Source: CAVPDE01 sp964580575 (GTDB lineage: Bacteria; Desulfobacterota; DSM-4660; Desulfatiglandales; HGW-15). Taken from it: a stretch of 13,331 bases of DNA. Below are positions 12,984-13,331 of the stretch, one piece after another. The notes beneath the pieces were generated by a model. It ran no database searches and was not told the DNA's origin. It worked only from the letters and a program-made list of their open reading frames with translations. The stretch spans positions 1 through 13,331 of the forward strand of contig CAZOLJ010000106.1 in assembly GCA_964580575.1 (NCBI GenBank), read 5' to 3'. The position numbers were made by a program, and so were the translations under genes. The first letter of the stretch is position 1. Every line of letters begins with the position of its first letter.

Positions 12984-13043
12984 CTCTAACGCCAAGGGTG
13001 AGCGGCGCCGCTTTTAGCGTCCGCTCGACCCGCTTGGGTGAGA
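12984..13043 (-). other. attC-like recombination site 1
   Basis: Read on the minus strand: a degenerate R'' region (TCTCAC), L'' CCAAGCGGGTCGAGCGG, a 15-base loop containing GCTAAAAGC, L' CCGCTCACCCTTGG, spacer C and R' GTTAGAG (12990-12984). L'' and L' pair with extra unpaired C bases in L'', one of them six bases from the loop as in the other two sites. The R'' box is poor, which lowers confidence. It lies 8 bases after the stop of the preceding small gene. Confidence 0.65.
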
Positions 13044-13051
13044 AAGATAGC

Positions 13052-13276
13052 TTATTTTGCCACTTGCAGCGCTTCGTGCGCTTCACGGGGCAACTGGACG
13101 AGGATGAAATAGGATTGCGGATAGAGATAGTCTTCGCCGGATTCATCGACCACCCTGAGATAGCCCTCTCTTGAGGCGTCCTCATCCGGGATTACCTGAT
13201 AGATCTTGCGTTTTTCGAGATCCTCGCAATCCTTGTTCTCCACGCAAAGCGCAAACCGATAATCTTTTCCTGCCAT
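13052..13276 (-). CDS. Small acidic conserved hypothetical protein
   Basis: Encodes 74 residues with a beta-rich pattern: YRFALCVENKDCEDLEKRKIYQVIPDEDA, GYLRVVDESGEDYLYPQSYFILVQLP, then a short helix EAHEALQVAK. It resembles a family of short hypothetical proteins I recall from diverse bacteria, of unknown function. It has two cysteines (11, 17), no membrane segment and no signal peptide. ATG 13276 lies 4 bases after the stop of the gene entering from the right edge; AAGG is very close to the start, so translation may depend on coupling. Its stop is 8 bases before an attC-like site. Confidence 0.72.
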   Translation of the reverse strand: MAGKDYRFALCVENKDCEDLEKRKIYQVIPDEDASREGYLRVVDESGEDYLYPQSYFILVQLPREAHEALQVAK

Positions 13277-13280
13277 AGCC

Positions 13281-13331
13281 TTAATCCAAGAACTTCTTGA
13301 TTTTCATTCTCTTTTTGCCTAAGCCGTGCGC
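13281..13331 (-). CDS. C-terminal end of an unidentified gene (partial at right edge)
   Basis: On the minus strand the frame from the window edge reads AHGLGKKRMKIKKFLD and ends in TAA (13283-13281). The basic tail and the 4-base gap to the next gene suggest a genuine upstream gene in the same transcript. The family cannot be told from 16 residues. Confidence 0.45.
   Translation of the reverse strand, partial: AHGLGKKRMKIKKFLD

Larger units (their letters stand above)
12489..12989 (-). mobile_element. Gene cassette carrying the broken zinc-ribbon gene (about 0.5 kb)
   Basis: Bounded by the expected cleavage points of the attC sites at 12984-13043 and 12483-12532. It holds one interrupted minus-strand reading frame that fills nearly all of the cassette. 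Confidence 0.65.
9975..13331 (-). mobile_element. Part of an integron gene-cassette array (minus-strand orientation), left junction uncertain
   Basis: Three attC-like sites in one orientation separate small, unrelated genes, all read on the minus strand: an acidic protein, a broken zinc-ribbon gene, a DUF4041/T5orf172 gene and a small membrane protein. Stops lie 1-53 bases before an attC and most starts follow the previous attC closely, the layout of gene cassettes. No integron integrase or attI is visible. With this polarity they would lie beyond the right edge, or the array may be a cluster of attC sites without an integrase. The left limit is uncertain because no attC is found between 9975 and 10301. 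Confidence 0.7.

Noticed and set aside
10644..13043. CRISPR array
   Set aside because: The three repeated structures are far apart, differ in sequence outside the inner box and flank genes, which fits attC and not CRISPR repeats.

Overview
This 13.3-kb window looks like an ordinary bacterial chromosome segment (1 to about 9974) joined to an accessory segment (about 9975 to the right edge). The accessory segment reads as part of an integron gene-cassette array. The likely host is a Desulfobacterota/deltaproteobacterium-like Gram-negative. That is an inference from the AmrS-type radical SAM enzyme, the MltD-type outer-membrane lipoprotein transglycosylase, the family mix and the style of the intergenic repeats. 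No rRNA or other decisive marker is present.

Core region. The left edge carries a doubtful open-frame tail. A minus-strand tRNA unit follows: tRNA-Arg(TCG) then tRNA-Lys(CTT), with a good sigma70-type promoter and a terminator hairpin. Diverging from it is rplM-rpsI (L13, S9), which ends at a terminator, with truA starting just beyond. Convergent to truA is a minus-strand pair, a class I methyltransferase and an overlapping AmrS-type radical SAM enzyme. Upstream of that pair is a SprT-like zinc metalloprotein. Divergent from it is a small ten-cysteine protein overlapping a HAD phosphatase. A perfect hairpin separates the HAD gene from a convergent MltD-like transglycosylase with three LysM repeats. 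Divergent from that, an unusual J-domain protein with an N-terminal zinc knuckle lies next to, or overlaps, a GHMP-family sugar kinase.

Accessory region. Three sites (12984-13043, 12483-12532, 10644-10705) have the attC architecture: outer AAC/GTT-type boxes (degenerate in the first) around an inverted repeat with one unpaired base. In all three that base lies six bases from the loop, and the inner box is AGCGG/CCGCT. All three point the same way (minus strand), as do the credible genes between them. The cassettes carry a conserved small acidic protein, a membrane-anchored zinc-ribbon gene broken by one in-frame TGA, a 523-residue DUF4041 plus T5orf172 (GIY-YIG) protein in an unusually large cassette of about 1.84 kb, and a small two-helix membrane protein. 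No integrase gene is visible. It would be expected beyond the right edge, or the array may be a cluster without an integrase.

The strongest leads are the cassette array, its large coiled-coil/GIY-YIG cargo (a possible but unproven defence gene), and the nonsense-interrupted zinc-ribbon gene, which a simple ORF scan shows only as a 73-residue fragment.
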